From Deltaproteobacteria bacterium (GTDB taxonomy: Bacteria > Bdellovibrionota_C > UBA2361 > JAGFJO01), in NCBI GenBank assembly GCA_024102635.1, contig JAGFJO010000122.1, positions 1 through 64,000 of the forward strand: a stretch of 64,000 nucleotides of DNA, written 5' to 3'. The position numbers and the translations under genes were made by a program. This document shows, piece by piece, positions 43,826-54,200 of this stretch. Numbering within the stretch: the stretch's first letter is position 1; each line of letters opens with the position of its first letter. The notes under the pieces were generated by a model. It ran no database searches. It was not told where the DNA came from and saw only the letters and a list, made by a program, of their open reading frames with translations.

Positions 43826-45013
43826 ATGAGGGAATTTTCGTTATTTGAAGGGGACCCGCTTAGCCGCTTTTTTCTGCTATTTGGAATACGCAGTAGAGGC
43901 GTCTCGGCCTTTGCGGGCCGTTTTCTATTCCTCCTGATTGTCACTTTTCTTCCTACGGCCTTTTTCTGCCTGTGGAGCGGCTTTGGCCCCGGAAAGCCCC
44001 GTGCACTTAATTTTTTTGCAGACGCCGCTGCCTTAAGCCAGGCTTTTCTAGGTTATCCGATGTTCATAATTGCAGAGATGGTTATTGGAATTAAGACAAG
44101 AACAACGGCAAAGCACTTCTCGGAAAGTGGCTTAGTGCAGCCCGCTGATCTGGGAGAATTGGATAATATACATGAAAAGATCGCCCAAATAAGGCATAGG
44201 CTGGCCCCTGACTTGGTTTGCCTCTTCCTTGCCTTCGCCTGCTCAGGTCTGTGGCTCTGGGAAGAGGTTCATAATTCATATGACACTTGGCATGCGCTGG
44301 GCGCACCTGGAGTACAGAGCCCCACCCTTGCTGGCTGGTGGGTCGCGCTTGTCGGAATTCCTATCTTCAATTATTGGTGGCTCCGTTGGATATGGAAGGT
44401 ATCGATCTGGTGCTACTACCTGCGCCGGGTATCAAAATTGGATCTGCGTTTGATTGCATCCCACCCCGACATGACCGGCGGCCTGGGTTTCTTAAGCTCC
44501 ACCCAAGGAAGTTTTGCCATTCTTGTTTTTGCCTTCGGCATTGGAATTATAGCCCCCCTTATCGGTTACAAAGTCGATATAGAAAATGCTTCGCTGATGA
44601 GCTTCTCGGTCGGCGGGCCGTTAGTTGCCTTCGTTATCGGGGCTCCCTTATTTTTTACCCTGCCGCTGCTCTTTTTTACGAAACGGCTATCAAGGGTGAA
44701 AAAGCGGGCGGAAGATGCATACCAAGATCGCGCTACCGAAGCGGCGCTTTACTTCGAGAAGAGCTGGCTCACCGCATGTTCAGGCGACGACTGCTCCAAC
44801 CTGCTTGGAAGCAATCTCTCCGCAATGAACAACTTGAACCAGGCATATAATCACATCAAATTAATGAGGGTCGTGCCGTTTGATACTAGGTCCTTTTCGC
44901 AATTGACGGCATCAACCTTTGGCTCTCTATTACCACTGCTTCCTAAGTTTTTTGATATTCCTGAGCCTGTCTCTCAGATAATTGAGGCGTTAAAACCGCT
45001 TTTTGGAAAGTAG
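43826..45013 (+). CDS. Polytopic membrane protein of unknown family
   Basis: 395 residues. Six to eight hydrophobic segments, including FLLIVTFLPTAFFCLWSG, GYPMFIIAEMVIGI, LVCLFLAFACSGLWLW and FAILVFAFGIGIIAPLIGY. A charged C-terminal tail (RLSRVKKRAEDAYQD and on) lies in the cytosol. I cannot name a family or function. The ATG lies 77 bp after the methyltransferase. The small minus-strand gene at 45034 and a spacer follow its stop. Confidence 0.7.
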   Translation: MREFSLFEGDPLSRFFLLFGIRSRGVSAFAGRFLFLLIVTFLPTAFFCLWSGFGPGKPRALNFFADAAALSQAFLGYPMFIIAEMVIGIKTRTTAKHFSESGLVQPADLGELDNIHEKIAQIRHRLAPDLVCLFLAFACSGLWLWEEVHNSYDTWHALGAPGVQSPTLAGWWVALVGIPIFNYWWLRWIWKVSIWCYYLRRVSKLDLRLIASHPDMTGGLGFLSSTQGSFAILVFAFGIGIIAPLIGYKVDIENASLMSFSVGGPLVAFVIGAPLFFTLPLLFFTKRLSRVKKRAEDAYQDRATEAALYFEKSWLTACSGDDCSNLLGSNLSAMNNLNQAYNHIKLMRVVPFDTRSFSQLTASTFGSLLPLLPKFFDIPEPVSQIIEALKPLFGK

Positions 45014-45033
45014 CCCTTCGACCTGCTTCTGTG

Positions 45034-45156
45034 TCAGCCGGTGTTAACAAGATTCAAAAAAGCACTGATCACTGTCAGCGCGGCGGTGAACAAGTAAATC
45101 ATATACTGCTGGCGATCACAGTATCTTGAAGCACGCTTACGGAAAGCGCCGCTCAT
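45034..45156 (-). CDS. Possible small membrane protein, 40 residues
   Basis: A 41-codon frame gives MSGAFRKRASRYCDRQQ followed by a hydrophobic helix YMIYLFTAALTVISAFLNL and a short end. A basic N-terminus, one transmembrane helix and a compact length resemble real small membrane proteins. There is no good ribosome site before the ATG (…AAAATCCGG), so it may be chance. The rest of the spacer 45014-45251 shows no other gene. Confidence 0.35.
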   Translation of the reverse strand: MSGAFRKRASRYCDRQQYMIYLFTAALTVISAFLNLVNTG

Positions 45157-45251
45157 CCGGATTTTTAAGGCGGCCAGCTCTCACAGCACCAAGGAGACTG
45201 GCGAAGTGATTTTCATGTCGGAGTGGCCTGGAGCCGGAAGGTTTATAAATT

Positions 45252-46346
45252 ATGAGAATTGCTCAGATCGCTCCTTTGCACGAGAGTGTGCCCCCCTCCC
45301 GATATGGCGGCACAGAGCGGGTCGTTTCATACCTGACAGAAGAGTTGGTGCGGTTAGGCCACGATGTTACTTTATTTGCGACTGCCGATTCGGTCACTTC
45401 GGCCCGCCTTTATCCAATCTGTCCCAGAGCGCTTCGAACCGACGCGGAGTGCATAGATCCCCTGGCTCACCACGTATACATGGCCGAGCTAGCTGCCCGC
45501 CACTCGGATAGATTCGATATCATCCATTCACACATTGATTACCTAGCCTTCATGCTCTTCCGCCGTTTGCCGATTGCTACTGTTACCACCTTACATGGCA
45601 GGCTCGACATCCCTGACAGCTACGCCGTATATAACGAGTTCGGTGAGCTGCCGCTTGTTTCCATCTCCGACAGCCAGCGAGATCCCGTTCCCGCCCTTAA
45701 TTGGATCAATACTGTGCACCACGGACTTCCTCGCGACTCCTTTTCGTTTTCACCGTCCCCTGAAAACTATGTGGCCTTTGTAGGCCGCATCTCGCCGGAG
45801 AAGCGGCTCGACCGTGCCATCAAGATAGCGTGTGCTGCCGGTGTTCCGCTTGTAATAGGCGCAAAAGTTGATAGGTCAGACCAGCAATACTTCGAAGATA
45901 AGATCGAGCCACTGCTCGGTCATCCTCTAGTGAGGTATCTAGGCGAACTCTCCGAGACGGAGAAAACTAAGCTACTTAGCGGCGCAAAGGCGCTTCTTTT
46001 CCCCATCGATTGGCCCGAGCCTTTTGGGCTTGTGATGATAGAGGCGATGGCGTGCGGAACGCCTATTATCGCTTGGGCCGAGGGGTCTGTGCCTGAAGTT
46101 GTGAAGCACGGCATAAGTGGATTTATCGTCAACTCAGTTGAAGAAGGTGTCCAAGCTCTTACCTCCATCGACAAAATTGACCGTAAATCATGCCGGATGG
46201 AGTTCGAGAGGGGTTTCACTTCCGTACGGATGGCGAAGGACTACGTTGATGTGTACGAGCAAATTATCCAGTCCTTCGCTGCGGAAATGAGTCATCCGGC
46301 TGCAGAGCTATATGCCTTCGCAAAAACATCAGGTCAGCGCCCATGA
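45252..46346 (+). CDS. Glycosyltransferase family 4
   Basis: 364 residues with a GT-B fold. N-terminal: IAQIAPLHESVPPSRYGGTERVVSYL, the usual acceptor-side domain opening (Gly-Gly-x-Glu/Arg loop). C-terminal: FVGRISPEKRLDRAI then PFGLVMIEAMACG, with the two glutamates of the GT4 E-x7-E motif. It transfers a sugar from a nucleotide donor with retention. A debranching-like enzyme overlaps its end by four bases, so the pair probably makes or remodels an alpha-glucan or a related oligosaccharide. GGAAGG lies ten bases upstream. Confidence 0.88.
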   Translation: MRIAQIAPLHESVPPSRYGGTERVVSYLTEELVRLGHDVTLFATADSVTSARLYPICPRALRTDAECIDPLAHHVYMAELAARHSDRFDIIHSHIDYLAFMLFRRLPIATVTTLHGRLDIPDSYAVYNEFGELPLVSISDSQRDPVPALNWINTVHHGLPRDSFSFSPSPENYVAFVGRISPEKRLDRAIKIACAAGVPLVIGAKVDRSDQQYFEDKIEPLLGHPLVRYLGELSETEKTKLLSGAKALLFPIDWPEPFGLVMIEAMACGTPIIAWAEGSVPEVVKHGISGFIVNSVEEGVQALTSIDKIDRKSCRMEFERGFTSVRMAKDYVDVYEQIIQSFAAEMSHPAAELYAFAKTSGQRP

Positions 46347-48553
46347 CGGACATAATCGAAGTAATGGGTAAGCATTACATCCTAGCCACGAGCGCACTGG
46401 CGGACGAAGAGGACCGCATACTTAAGCAGGATGATACCTTTGCGGTCTTTAACCGCTGGGGGGATATCGAGCCTATAGGGCTGTGTGAAGAAGGGATCTT
46501 CCACCAGGGCACCCGCTTCCTCTCGAAACTAGGACTTAGAATCGGCGAGAATGAGAGGCCCATGCTGCTTGGTTCGGGCACAAAGGCCAATAACGCTGTG
46601 CTGCTAGTCGATCTGACAAACTCCGATCAGGAATTTGACCAAGCAACTTTCATCCCGCGTGGCTCACTCCATATGCAGCGGCAAAAAATAATCTGGCAAG
46701 GCGCCATGTATGAGAAGCTCTCAATCTCGAATTTTCACAACGAGCGCGCTAAGTTCACCTTGTCGTTGGCCTGGGATGCGGACTTTGCGGATATCTTTGA
46801 AGTGCGGGGCCATCGCCGTAAAAAAAGGGGCGCGCGGCTGCAAAATATGATCGGAAACCGCTCCGCAATTCTAAGTTATAAGGGCCTCGATAATGTCGTA
46901 AGACGAACTCGGATAGACCTTTTCCCGCAACCGCTTCGCCTTGACGACGAAATGGCTTATTTCGAGATAAATCTCGAACCGGGTCAGCGCGATGAAATAT
47001 TGATAACCGTTACCTGCACACTTGATGAGCAAAAACGATATACGCCCGGTTTTGCCGAAGCGCTACACCAACGCGAGTCGTCCTTGGACCTTAGACAGGG
47101 CGGATGGTCGGAGCTCGTGTCATCTAACGCACAATTCGATTCGTGGCTCAACCGCTCGAGAGCGGACCTGCTTATGCTTACTACCAACACAGAACATGGC
47201 CCCTATCCTTTTGCCGGGATCCCATGGTACTGCACCCCTTTTGGCCGCGACGGCTTAATTACCGCCTTTCAGACGCTATGGGTCGCCCCCGACATTACAC
47301 GCGGGGTGCTTTCATTCCTTGCAGCGACGCAAGCATCGGAAACTGACGATGAAAACGATGCCGCCCCCGGTAAGATCCTGCATGAAGCGAGAACTGGAGA
47401 GCTTGCCGATCTGCGGGAGATTCCGTTCAAGCGATATTACGGTTCGGTAGACTCAACTCCCTTGTTCGTGGTTCTGGCCGGAGCGTATTATGACCGTACC
47501 GCCGACTCCGGATTTGTGCGGGAGATCTGGCCGCACATCCTTAGGGCACTGGAATGGATAGAAGTTTCAGGAGATGCTGATAAGGACGGTTTTATTGAGT
47601 ATCAATGCACATCTTCTCAAGGGTTGTCGAATCAAGGATGGAAGGATTCCAGTGACTCGATCTTCCATGCAGACGGCAGCATGGCGTGCGGTGCTATTGC
47701 GCTAGGCGAAGTCCAAGGATACGTGTATCAGGCCTACCTTGCGGCTGCAAAGCTGGCGTGCGTGCAGGGAGAGATCGACTTGCAGCGGCAGTACAGTAAC
47801 CGGGCCGACCGTCTGAAGCGGAGTTTCGACGATGCTTTTTGGATACCGGAAATGGGCTGCTACGCAATCGCACTTGATGGAGAGAAAGCACAGTGTAAAG
47901 TGCGGACTTCAAATATGGGACATGCCCTTTTCTCAGGGATTGCAGACCAGCAACGAGCAGAGGCAGTTGCGGCTAACCTTTTAACGCGCTCGTTTTTCTC
48001 GGGCTGGGGCATCCGTACTCTTGCCTCGGGGGAGCCACGCTACAACCCGATCTCATATCATAACGGATCGATTTGGCCACATGACAATTCCATGATTGCT
48101 TTGGGATTTGCTCGCTACGGCTTCAAACAAGCAGCCAACCTGCTGCTTGCCTCCTTCTTCGATGTAGCGCAGTTCTCCTTAGGGTTCAGGCTCCCCGAAT
48201 TGTTTTGCGGTGTCGAGCGGCAGCCTGGAGTTGGCCCAACCCACTACCCGGTTGCTTGCCAGCCACAAGCGTGGGCCTCGGGTGCAGTGTTTCTCATGCT
48301 TCAGGCGTGCTTGGGCCTCAAAATCGACGCTCCAAACCGGACGGTCGAGTTCGATAACCCGACCCTGCCCTCTGTTCTGGACCACATTGAGATCTATAAT
48401 CTAAAAGTGTCTGATGGCACAGTGGATCTATTTGTTCATCGCCATATGCAGGATGCTGCCGTTAACGTCCGGGAAAAGCGAGGAGAGCTGGATATTGTAG
48501 TAAAAAAATCGAAGACCGTGTCACTTACCGAACTGCCGGTGAGATTCCTTTAA
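46343..48553 (+). CDS. Glycogen-debranching-type amylo-alpha-1,6-glucosidase family protein
   Basis: 736 residues. The N-terminal ~200 residues form a beta domain (RWGDIEPIGLCEEGIFHQGTR) of the GDE_N_bis type. The rest is an (alpha/alpha)6 catalytic domain: PWYCTPFGRDGLITAFQTLW, then DSSDSIFHADGS and YHNGSIWPHDNSMIALGFARYG, the pattern seen in such debranching enzymes. It would cleave alpha-1,6-linked branches in a glucan, though bacterial homologues may act on other oligosaccharides. It is translationally coupled to the GT4 gene (ATGA overlap at 46343). Its stop is six bases from the convergent gene at 48560. Confidence 0.85.
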   Translation: MTDIIEVMGKHYILATSALADEEDRILKQDDTFAVFNRWGDIEPIGLCEEGIFHQGTRFLSKLGLRIGENERPMLLGSGTKANNAVLLVDLTNSDQEFDQATFIPRGSLHMQRQKIIWQGAMYEKLSISNFHNERAKFTLSLAWDADFADIFEVRGHRRKKRGARLQNMIGNRSAILSYKGLDNVVRRTRIDLFPQPLRLDDEMAYFEINLEPGQRDEILITVTCTLDEQKRYTPGFAEALHQRESSLDLRQGGWSELVSSNAQFDSWLNRSRADLLMLTTNTEHGPYPFAGIPWYCTPFGRDGLITAFQTLWVAPDITRGVLSFLAATQASETDDENDAAPGKILHEARTGELADLREIPFKRYYGSVDSTPLFVVLAGAYYDRTADSGFVREIWPHILRALEWIEVSGDADKDGFIEYQCTSSQGLSNQGWKDSSDSIFHADGSMACGAIALGEVQGYVYQAYLAAAKLACVQGEIDLQRQYSNRADRLKRSFDDAFWIPEMGCYAIALDGEKAQCKVRTSNMGHALFSGIADQQRAEAVAANLLTRSFFSGWGIRTLASGEPRYNPISYHNGSIWPHDNSMIALGFARYGFKQAANLLLASFFDVAQFSLGFRLPELFCGVERQPGVGPTHYPVACQPQAWASGAVFLMLQACLGLKIDAPNRTVEFDNPTLPSVLDHIEIYNLKVSDGTVDLFVHRHMQDAAVNVREKRGELDIVVKKSKTVSLTELPVRFL

Positions 48554-48559
48554 GAGCGG

Positions 48560-48892
48560 TTACTCAAAACTGTCAACTTTTCTCACGGAAGCCACGCCAT
48601 AGAGCGCCGCAATGCGGACGAATGTGCGAAAATCGATTGCGGCTCGGATACCATCCTGCGTTACTTCCGGGGCCGATGCGCCGGAGGGAAGCAGCTCTCT
48701 CAACTGAAGGTTAAAGTTCTCCTTATTCCGGTCATCCACTAACTTGATATGTACCGGCATCAGCTCCCCACTCTGGAGCCGGCCAAATTGCCTCAATGTT
48801 TCAGCGTCCGCGACGAGCGGCATGCGCGCAGCGCCGAACAACCCGCCCGAAAGCCCACCATCCGCTTTATTCTGCCTTGAGAAGTTAGTCAT
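48560..48892 (-). CDS. Hypothetical protein, 110 residues
   Basis: I do not recognise it. It has a Gly-rich segment (ADGGLSGGLFGAARM), then a mixed alpha/beta body (VHIKLVDDRNKENFNLQL, GIRAAIDFRTFVRIAALYG). No signal or membrane segment. The ATG has a GCGAGAGATT purine run upstream. Its stop lies six bases from that of the debranching gene. Probably a real small gene but unsupported by homology. Confidence 0.5.
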   Translation of the reverse strand: MTNFSRQNKADGGLSGGLFGAARMPLVADAETLRQFGRLQSGELMPVHIKLVDDRNKENFNLQLRELLPSGASAPEVTQDGIRAAIDFRTFVRIAALYGVASVRKVDSFE

Positions 48893-49309
48893 AATCTCTC
48901 GCTTTCATAATTCTACAAGATAACCAGGCGTAAGGAAGCTGCTGTCTTATGGTCCTGCTATCACTGAATATAATCCTAGTTACTATCCGCTTTGTTATGC
49001 CGATCCCACACATTATTATCTTAAAGAGAAGTGCCGCTCCTTTTAATTCTGGCGCTTGGTAGCAGATAGCAGACATTCTTATCTTCAATTCTCGAGAGCC
49101 GGGGATGCACAATCCCTCCAAACCCGTGGATAAAGAGACTCTGGAACGCGGCGCTGCGTGAGAAGATCAGATCTCACTTTGACAAAAGGGGCATGCATGA
49201 CTGAAGCCGGATAACGCCATAACTTCTGCTACCAAGTGCCCCCCTGCCCCGAGCGAATGGAATGAGTCGAGGGGCCGCCCTCACTAACCTGAACACTCCA
49301 ACCCCTGAA
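48893..49309. other. Spacer without recognised gene
   Basis: I see no supportable gene, tRNA or repeat. A 78-codon minus-strand frame (48885-49121) overlaps the preceding gene's start and has an implausible, Ile/Arg/Cys-rich sequence. The region holds the promoter for the gene at 48560 and the 3' flank of the FkbM gene. Confidence 0.35.
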
Positions 49310-50491
49310 CTAAACAACATCGATTTTCGGCTCTACTAATCTCTCCGAACGCGCTGCCGTCGGTCGTTTCTCGCCATAGACATTGCAGCGCACCCAAGGA
49401 CGCGGGTCGTTGGGCCGAGTAAAAACGTTGAATCCATGCTGCCGCAAGAAGTGCATTACAAGGGAGATTGTTCTCATCAGCTCTCCATCTCCACGGTCAG
49501 CGCGGAAGTCATGACAGCAGATGCAGGCGTGCCTTACATTAGCTATCGACCTTTCCATCCCGCGGATAGCAGCACGCTCTGCGCCCTCGATGTTCATCAG
49601 CAGCAAATCAACTTTCTCAATGCCTTGCTGACGTACTAATGAATCAAATGTTACTCCCTTAACAGCTATGGAGCCGCGGTCGCGCACAATTGAATTACTC
49701 AGTGATGACCTTCCATCCTCGATATACTCGATTCCATCGCGGTCGCTGACGGCAAACTGATGCCGTTCGACGTTCTTAAGCTTATTCAGCTCGCAGCAAG
49801 CAGTTAGAGCACTGAAGGTCTTGGGATGTGCCTCTATTGCCACGACCTTTCCGCTTGCTGCGACTCTCCGTGCGGCGCACAAAACATCAAGCCCGGTCCC
49901 CGCACCTATACTTACAACTGTGTCCCCCGGTTTAGGCGCGTAGCGCCAAAAAAGGTCAGACTCGGTCTCTTTTATCGCATTTTCGGGAGTAGGCCCCCAC
50001 TGCAATTTCGTGAAGGTCAAAAACAGCTCTCCCTGCTTTACAAACCAGCTCTCCAGATGCCGCCCGATCTCAATTCTTTGTTCTGCAGGCACATTGCGGT
50101 CCCGAAAATTGACCCAGGCCCGGGCAAGCATTAGCCCAGCCCCTCGCAGCCCAGTCCTGTCAAGACTCTCAAGCAGAATGCGGCCAGGACTTTTAATCAC
50201 GGCCGCAAGGGCGTTAGGCGGCCGGTAGCTGTTTGCATCCGCCAAAACACTCTTTCCAGTATGAGAAAGCAATCCATTTGAAGAAATTGTTTCACCGCCA
50301 TACGGTGAATGACCATTTGGCAGCACTCCGTTAAGCTGATTCGCCTGAGCCCTGGAAGTCTGTAGCAGTGCGCCGTCTCGATCCGCTTCTGCAGAAGGCA
50401 AAGAACGGTGCATGCTAACCTGGGATGGTACTTGCTGCGAAGCTTGTATCTGCTCAGGGCGGCGCGAGGTATTCTTTCTTGATTCGAACAT
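49310..50491 (-). CDS. FkbM-family SAM-dependent methyltransferase
   Basis: 393 residues. The first ~90 are low-complexity (Gln, Ser, Gly, Asn) and probably disordered. The methyltransferase domain begins around 165: GDTVVSIGAGTGLDVLCAA (AdoMet loop), VVAIEAHPKTFSALTACCE and the FkbM hallmark VDLLLMNIEGAERAAIRGME, Glu in NIEGAE. FkbM enzymes methylate hydroxyls of sugars, polyketides or polysaccharide ends. It lies close to a receiver protein and the cyclic glucan synthase on the same strand, so methylation of an envelope glycan is one possibility, but not shown. The spacer to the receiver gene is 167 bp. Confidence 0.85.
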   Translation of the reverse strand: MFESRKNTSRRPEQIQASQQVPSQVSMHRSLPSAEADRDGALLQTSRAQANQLNGVLPNGHSPYGGETISSNGLLSHTGKSVLADANSYRPPNALAAVIKSPGRILLESLDRTGLRGAGLMLARAWVNFRDRNVPAEQRIEIGRHLESWFVKQGELFLTFTKLQWGPTPENAIKETESDLFWRYAPKPGDTVVSIGAGTGLDVLCAARRVAASGKVVAIEAHPKTFSALTACCELNKLKNVERHQFAVSDRDGIEYIEDGRSSLSNSIVRDRGSIAVKGVTFDSLVRQQGIEKVDLLLMNIEGAERAAIRGMERSIANVRHACICCHDFRADRGDGELMRTISLVMHFLRQHGFNVFTRPNDPRPWVRCNVYGEKRPTAARSERLVEPKIDVV

Positions 50492-50658
50492 AAATAAAAC
50501 CGGCTGAACCCAAATGACCGCACCCTACAGATAAGAATACCATTGATTTCGGTTTTACTCACCTCCGATAAGGTGAATACTGCAAAAATGAGGCTCGGAC
50601 AGCGCGATGGCACCGTTTGTGTGATAGAGCAACCGTTCGAAGCGGTTGCGGCGATGGA

Positions 50659-51084
50659 CTAATGCGCCTGCTCCGCTGAAGGCTCCATAAGAACCCGCTC
50701 GACCAGATTCAATAGCTCGGACTTGTGAAATGGTTTCGAGAGCGTAGGCACGGAACGAATTTTCTCGGTCACGAGGTTAATTTCATGCGGCGCAGTGGCG
50801 GTGATAGCAATCAGTGGAATTTCCGGGAATGAAACCTGAAACTCCTGGATAGTTTGAATACCCACTTCGTAAGAGTATGGGTAGTGCTTCATGTCGCTTT
50901 CTAAACTAAAGGGCATATGAAGATCACATACTATTAGGTCGGGCAGCGTGTCCTCTTTTTCAAGGCATTCAAAGGCCTCTTTAGGGCATGCCGCGCTCAC
51001 AACATCAAAATTACAATCGAAAAAAATTGACGCTACCGTTTCACGGTAGTCCTGGCTGTCATCTATGATAAGAACGCTTCTCAC
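50659..51084 (-). CDS. Single-domain response regulator (receiver only)
   Basis: 141 residues, a CheY-type receiver with no output domain. The acidic pair is at Asp8/Asp9 (LIIDDS), the phosphorylation site is Asp54 in VCDLHMP, the Thr at IAITATAP and the Lys in TLSKPFHK. After Asp54 the loop is about ten residues longer than usual (HMPFSLESDMKHYPYSYEVG). It is probably a phospho-shuttle or acts by protein contact. No histidine kinase is adjacent. The GTG start has no good ribosome site. It lies 190 bp downstream of the cyclic glucan synthase. Confidence 0.85.
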   Translation of the reverse strand: MRSVLIIDDSQDYRETVASIFFDCNFDVVSAACPKEAFECLEKEDTLPDLIVCDLHMPFSLESDMKHYPYSYEVGIQTIQEFQVSFPEIPLIAITATAPHEINLVTEKIRSVPTLSKPFHKSELLNLVERVLMEPSAEQAH

Positions 51085-51274
51085 ACTGGATAAGTCGTGA
51101 CGGCGGGGGATTTACTTAAGGTAAATTAATAGCCGCGGATTATCACGGGAAAACCTGGACTGAAGTGGGAATTTTTTTCCTAATCAGCCACTTCCAGCAC
51201 TTTCCTAAGACCCTTTTCGGGCTAGCGGCACAACTGCCTTGTTTGGACAAGCGGCGCACGCCCTTGGGTAGTAA

Positions 51275-54200
51275 CTATCCCATCACTACCTGAACACGTG
51301 CGTCTAGCCGGCCTGCGAGAGCGCCAAGCTCGATTTTTCCGCACTCGATTCTCCTTCCGTCAAGCAGCAGTTCCTTGACGCCCCTCTCAACACCTGCCGG
51401 ATTCTCCACCTTTATGGTGAATTTAATGCCGCGCAAAACAGCATCTATCTTATACTCTCTCCATGACTTCGGAATGCACGGATCGATGATCAGCTGCTCA
51501 TCAATGAGCTTGAGACCGAGAATGTAATGCAAGCCCGCTTGATACATCCACCCGGCGGAGCCTGAATACCAGCTCCAGCCCGCTCGCCCTTCATGCGGAG
51601 GCGCCGCATAAACGTCCCCGCAAAATACGTAAGGCTCGCCCTTATAAACTTCCACCCCGCTCTCACTATTGGTGTGATTTATAGGATTAATGAGGTTAAA
51701 AAGATGATGAGCTTTGCCGCCATAGCCGAGAAGCGCACTAGCAATTATCGTCCATGAAGCCGCGTGAGTGTACTGGCCTCCGTTCTCGCGAATTCCGGGA
51801 AGGTAGCCCTTTATATAACCGGGATGAAGAGAGCCTTTATTGAAGGGCGGATCCAGCAGCTTAATCAACCCGTGCTCCTCATCAACCAACTTCTCGTATA
51901 CCGCACCCATGGCCTGCACAGCACGTTCTGGTTCCGCGCTGTGACTTATGACACCCCAACTCTGAGAAAGCGAATCGATACTGCATTCATCATTCTGCTT
52001 GGAGCCCAGCGGCGTACCGTCGTCAAAATATGCGCGCCGGTACCATTCTCCATCCCAAGCATGTTCTTCAATAGTAGCACTGAGACGCTCAATTTCGCCG
52101 CGAAACTTTGCGCTCGATTCAGCGTCATCACGCTTTTCTGTCAATGGGGCAAAGAGCTTTAGCACCTCAATAAGAAACCATCCAAGCCACACACTCTCAC
52201 CCTTGCCGCCCTTCCCGACTTCATTCATCCCGTCATTCCAATCTCCACCGCCCATCAGCGGCAATCCGTGACTACCGAAGTTAAAGGCTCGCTGAATGGC
52301 GAGCAGGCAATGCTTATATAGCGGCTCTGTAGTATTAGCCTGCTGCGGCACCATGTAAGTCTCCATCTCATGCTCTGCAAGCAAAGAGCCGGTAATAAAT
52401 CCGATCTGTTCATCAAGAATTCCGATATCCCCTGTCGCCTGAATGTAGCGAGCAGTAACGTAAGGCAGCCAGAGGTAGTTATCTGTAATTCTCGTTCTTA
52501 TTCCTTTGCCGCTAGGTGGATGCCACCAATGCTGCACGTCTCCTTCCGGGAACTGCCTGGATGCGTGCAGCAGAATCTGTTTGCGTACGAGTTCAGGGCG
52601 AATGAGCAACACCGAAAGCACGTCCTGCAGCTGATCACGAAACCCGTATGCTCCGCCACTTTGATAAAAGCCCGTGCGCGCAAACAGCCGGCATACTATA
52701 CTTTGATAGATCAGCCATCCATTCAGCATAATGTCCAGGCTTCGGTCCGGGGTGTGAACGGAGATCTTGGAAGTTAAGGAAGCTATTTCGCTTGTCGCTT
52801 CCACCATATCAACAGTATAGCTCTGAGAGTCTACCCCGCCCGAAATTACTTCCCGCACAGCATCTAATGAATCCGCGGCGGCCATATAGAAAAGCAGCTC
52901 CTTCTTTTCTTGCGGTCTCAAACTAATCACGCACTTTATTACTCCGCAGCTGTCGAATCCGCCGCCTATATGTTTTTCAAGCGCAGCGCGTTCGAGTCCG
53001 GCAGGAATTGAAAGATCTCGGTTGCGGCCCACGAACTCTCTGCGGCTGGCGGTGTAGGTTAAAATCTCCTGATTGCTGCCGATGGCGCAGATCCGTCCGG
53101 GAAAATCCATATTGTAAAAATTCTGCGCGTATAGAAAATTATGCTTGGCATCAAAAGAAGATACCAAAAATCGAGTTGTCTCCTCGCGCTGCACCCCCAG
53201 CACCCAGTCGGCATAAAAATACAGCTCTAAAATTTTGGGAAGGCGGGTGGTGTTCTCGACCACCAATTGGAACCACTTCAACTTCCGGCTGGCCGCCATT
53301 GCTACCGTCAAACTGCTATGGATTCCCTCTATCTCGGTCTCGAAAACGCTCTTCCCTAGGTGATGATCCACCTGATAAACCGCTCCCGAATTAACCGGCC
53401 GCGGCGTCGGGCACCAATACTTGCCGCTCTCCTGGTCTTTTATATATATCACCTCCGATAAAGGGTCGCTTATAGGGTCGTTACTCCAAGCTGTAAGCCG
53501 CATCTCTCGCGAGTTCTCGGCCCAACTGTAACCCCCTCCGCTCTCTGTGACCAAGAATCCGGCCTCCGGATTAGCCACGACATTGCTCCACGGCATCGGG
53601 GGAAACTTCTCACCATCTACGAACGTGCGGTAAGCTTTACCATCCTCAATAAAACCGCCAAAGCCATTGAAAAACTCGCACTTAGCGGCTCCCTTGAGGA
53701 GCTGGCGGGAGTTTATTGTGTTGAGCTCATTCTCCGGCATCTGCAGCGGCTTCTCGATTAGCTCCTCGAATCTTAGCTGCGAAGCCAGGCTGCCCTTCGA
53801 TCCGCTAAGCACCACCCTGGAGACAACCTGCAGCAACTCATGCTCCTGCTGAGATACCTGCTGCGAGGTGCGCAGAAAAACTCCTCCGTTTTTATCCATC
53901 AAATATCCCGAGAAGCTGGAACGGATCATAAACTCCAGCTCCTCCTGAAGGTTCTGCAAATATCCTCCCGGATATTCATTTAGAATAACCAGATCGAATA
54001 TTAACCCTCGAATTCTAAGATAGTGATGCGCGGCCAGTAGTTCCTGCACCACTTTGCCTTGCTCCGGCTCCGTTATCCTCAAGAGAACTATTGGGAGATC
54101 CCCGGAGATGCCCAGCCGCCAAAGTGCCGATTGCACAAGCCTATTGTGAATAATCAGTTCGGGCTGACTTCTAAATTTCTGTACGTTGAATAGAAAGATA

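Noticed and set aside
48885-49121. 78-codon minus-strand frame after the FkbM gene side spacer
   Set aside because: It overlaps the start of a better-supported gene and has an implausible sequence.
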